Assembly (NCBI GenBank): GCA_029256035.1
Contig: JAQSYR010000102.1
Coordinates: 1 to 6,076, forward strand
Length of the DNA: 6,076 bases
Source: Anaerocolumna sp.
GTDB lineage: Bacteria > Bacillota > Clostridia > Lachnospirales > Lachnospiraceae
Reading direction: 5' to 3'
In this document: piece after piece, positions 6,009 through 6,076 of the stretch
Numbering within the stretch: position 1 is the first letter of the stretch
How the letters are laid out: each line of letters begins with the position of its first letter
The notes under the pieces: generated by a model
Told to the model about the DNA's origin: nothing
Databases searched by the model: none
What the model saw: only the letters and a program-made list of their open reading frames with translations
Translations under genes and position numbers: made by a program

Positions 6009-6076
6009 TCTCTTAATTTCACCACCTTCTTTAATTCACCCTGCTCATATTCTAATATAGCAATTTGTGCATGAAT
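6005..6076 (-). CDS. C-terminal end of an unidentified gene (5' part beyond the window)
   Basis: On the minus strand one frame stays open from the window edge to TGA at 6007-6005, while the other two contain stops. The stop overlaps the next gene's ATG as ATGA, exactly as at the next gene junction, which supports a real coding end. The 23 visible residues end EQGELKKVVKLRE, charged and without membrane character. Too little is present to name a function; it could be a cytoplasmic enzyme or regulator of the same operon. Confidence 0.6.
   Translation of the reverse strand: MHAQIAILEYEQGELKKVVKLRE

Overview
The window is AT-rich and densely coded. Every gene I can support lies on the minus strand, with short spacers, ATGA-type overlaps and strong AGGAGG-like ribosome binding sites. 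This style, plus LplB/YtcP/LipO-type transporter proteins and a UgpC/MsmX-type ATPase, suggests a low-GC Firmicute, most likely a clostridial (Lachnospiraceae-like) gut or anaerobic bacterium. The taxon is inferred from gene style and remembered family resemblance, not from a marker gene.

In transcription order (high to low coordinates) the window holds: the last 23 codons of an unidentified gene (6076-6005); a six-helix membrane protein of unknown function (6008-5448); an LplB-type sugar ABC permease broken into two reading frames (5451-5194 and 5222-4569); a YtcP-type permease (4556-3693); a large lipoprotein substrate-binding protein (3646-1664); a 149-nt spacer with a perfect 12-bp hairpin; two small four-helix membrane proteins of unknown function joined by an 8-nt overlap (1514-990 and 997-590); and the first 188 codons of an ABC ATPase (566 to the window edge). 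No promoter is visible, so the operon probably starts upstream of the window.

Together the genes look like one carbohydrate importer of the CUT1 class. The lipoprotein would capture a complex sugar or oligosaccharide outside the cell, two permeases would form the channel, and the ATPase would drive transport. The substrate cannot be read from the sequence. The two most interesting points are the broken LplB permease, which has lost about 28 residues containing its second membrane helix, and the three uncharacterised small membrane proteins embedded in the operon. Hairpins lie on both sides of the lipoprotein cistron and may help set its level above that of the other subunits.
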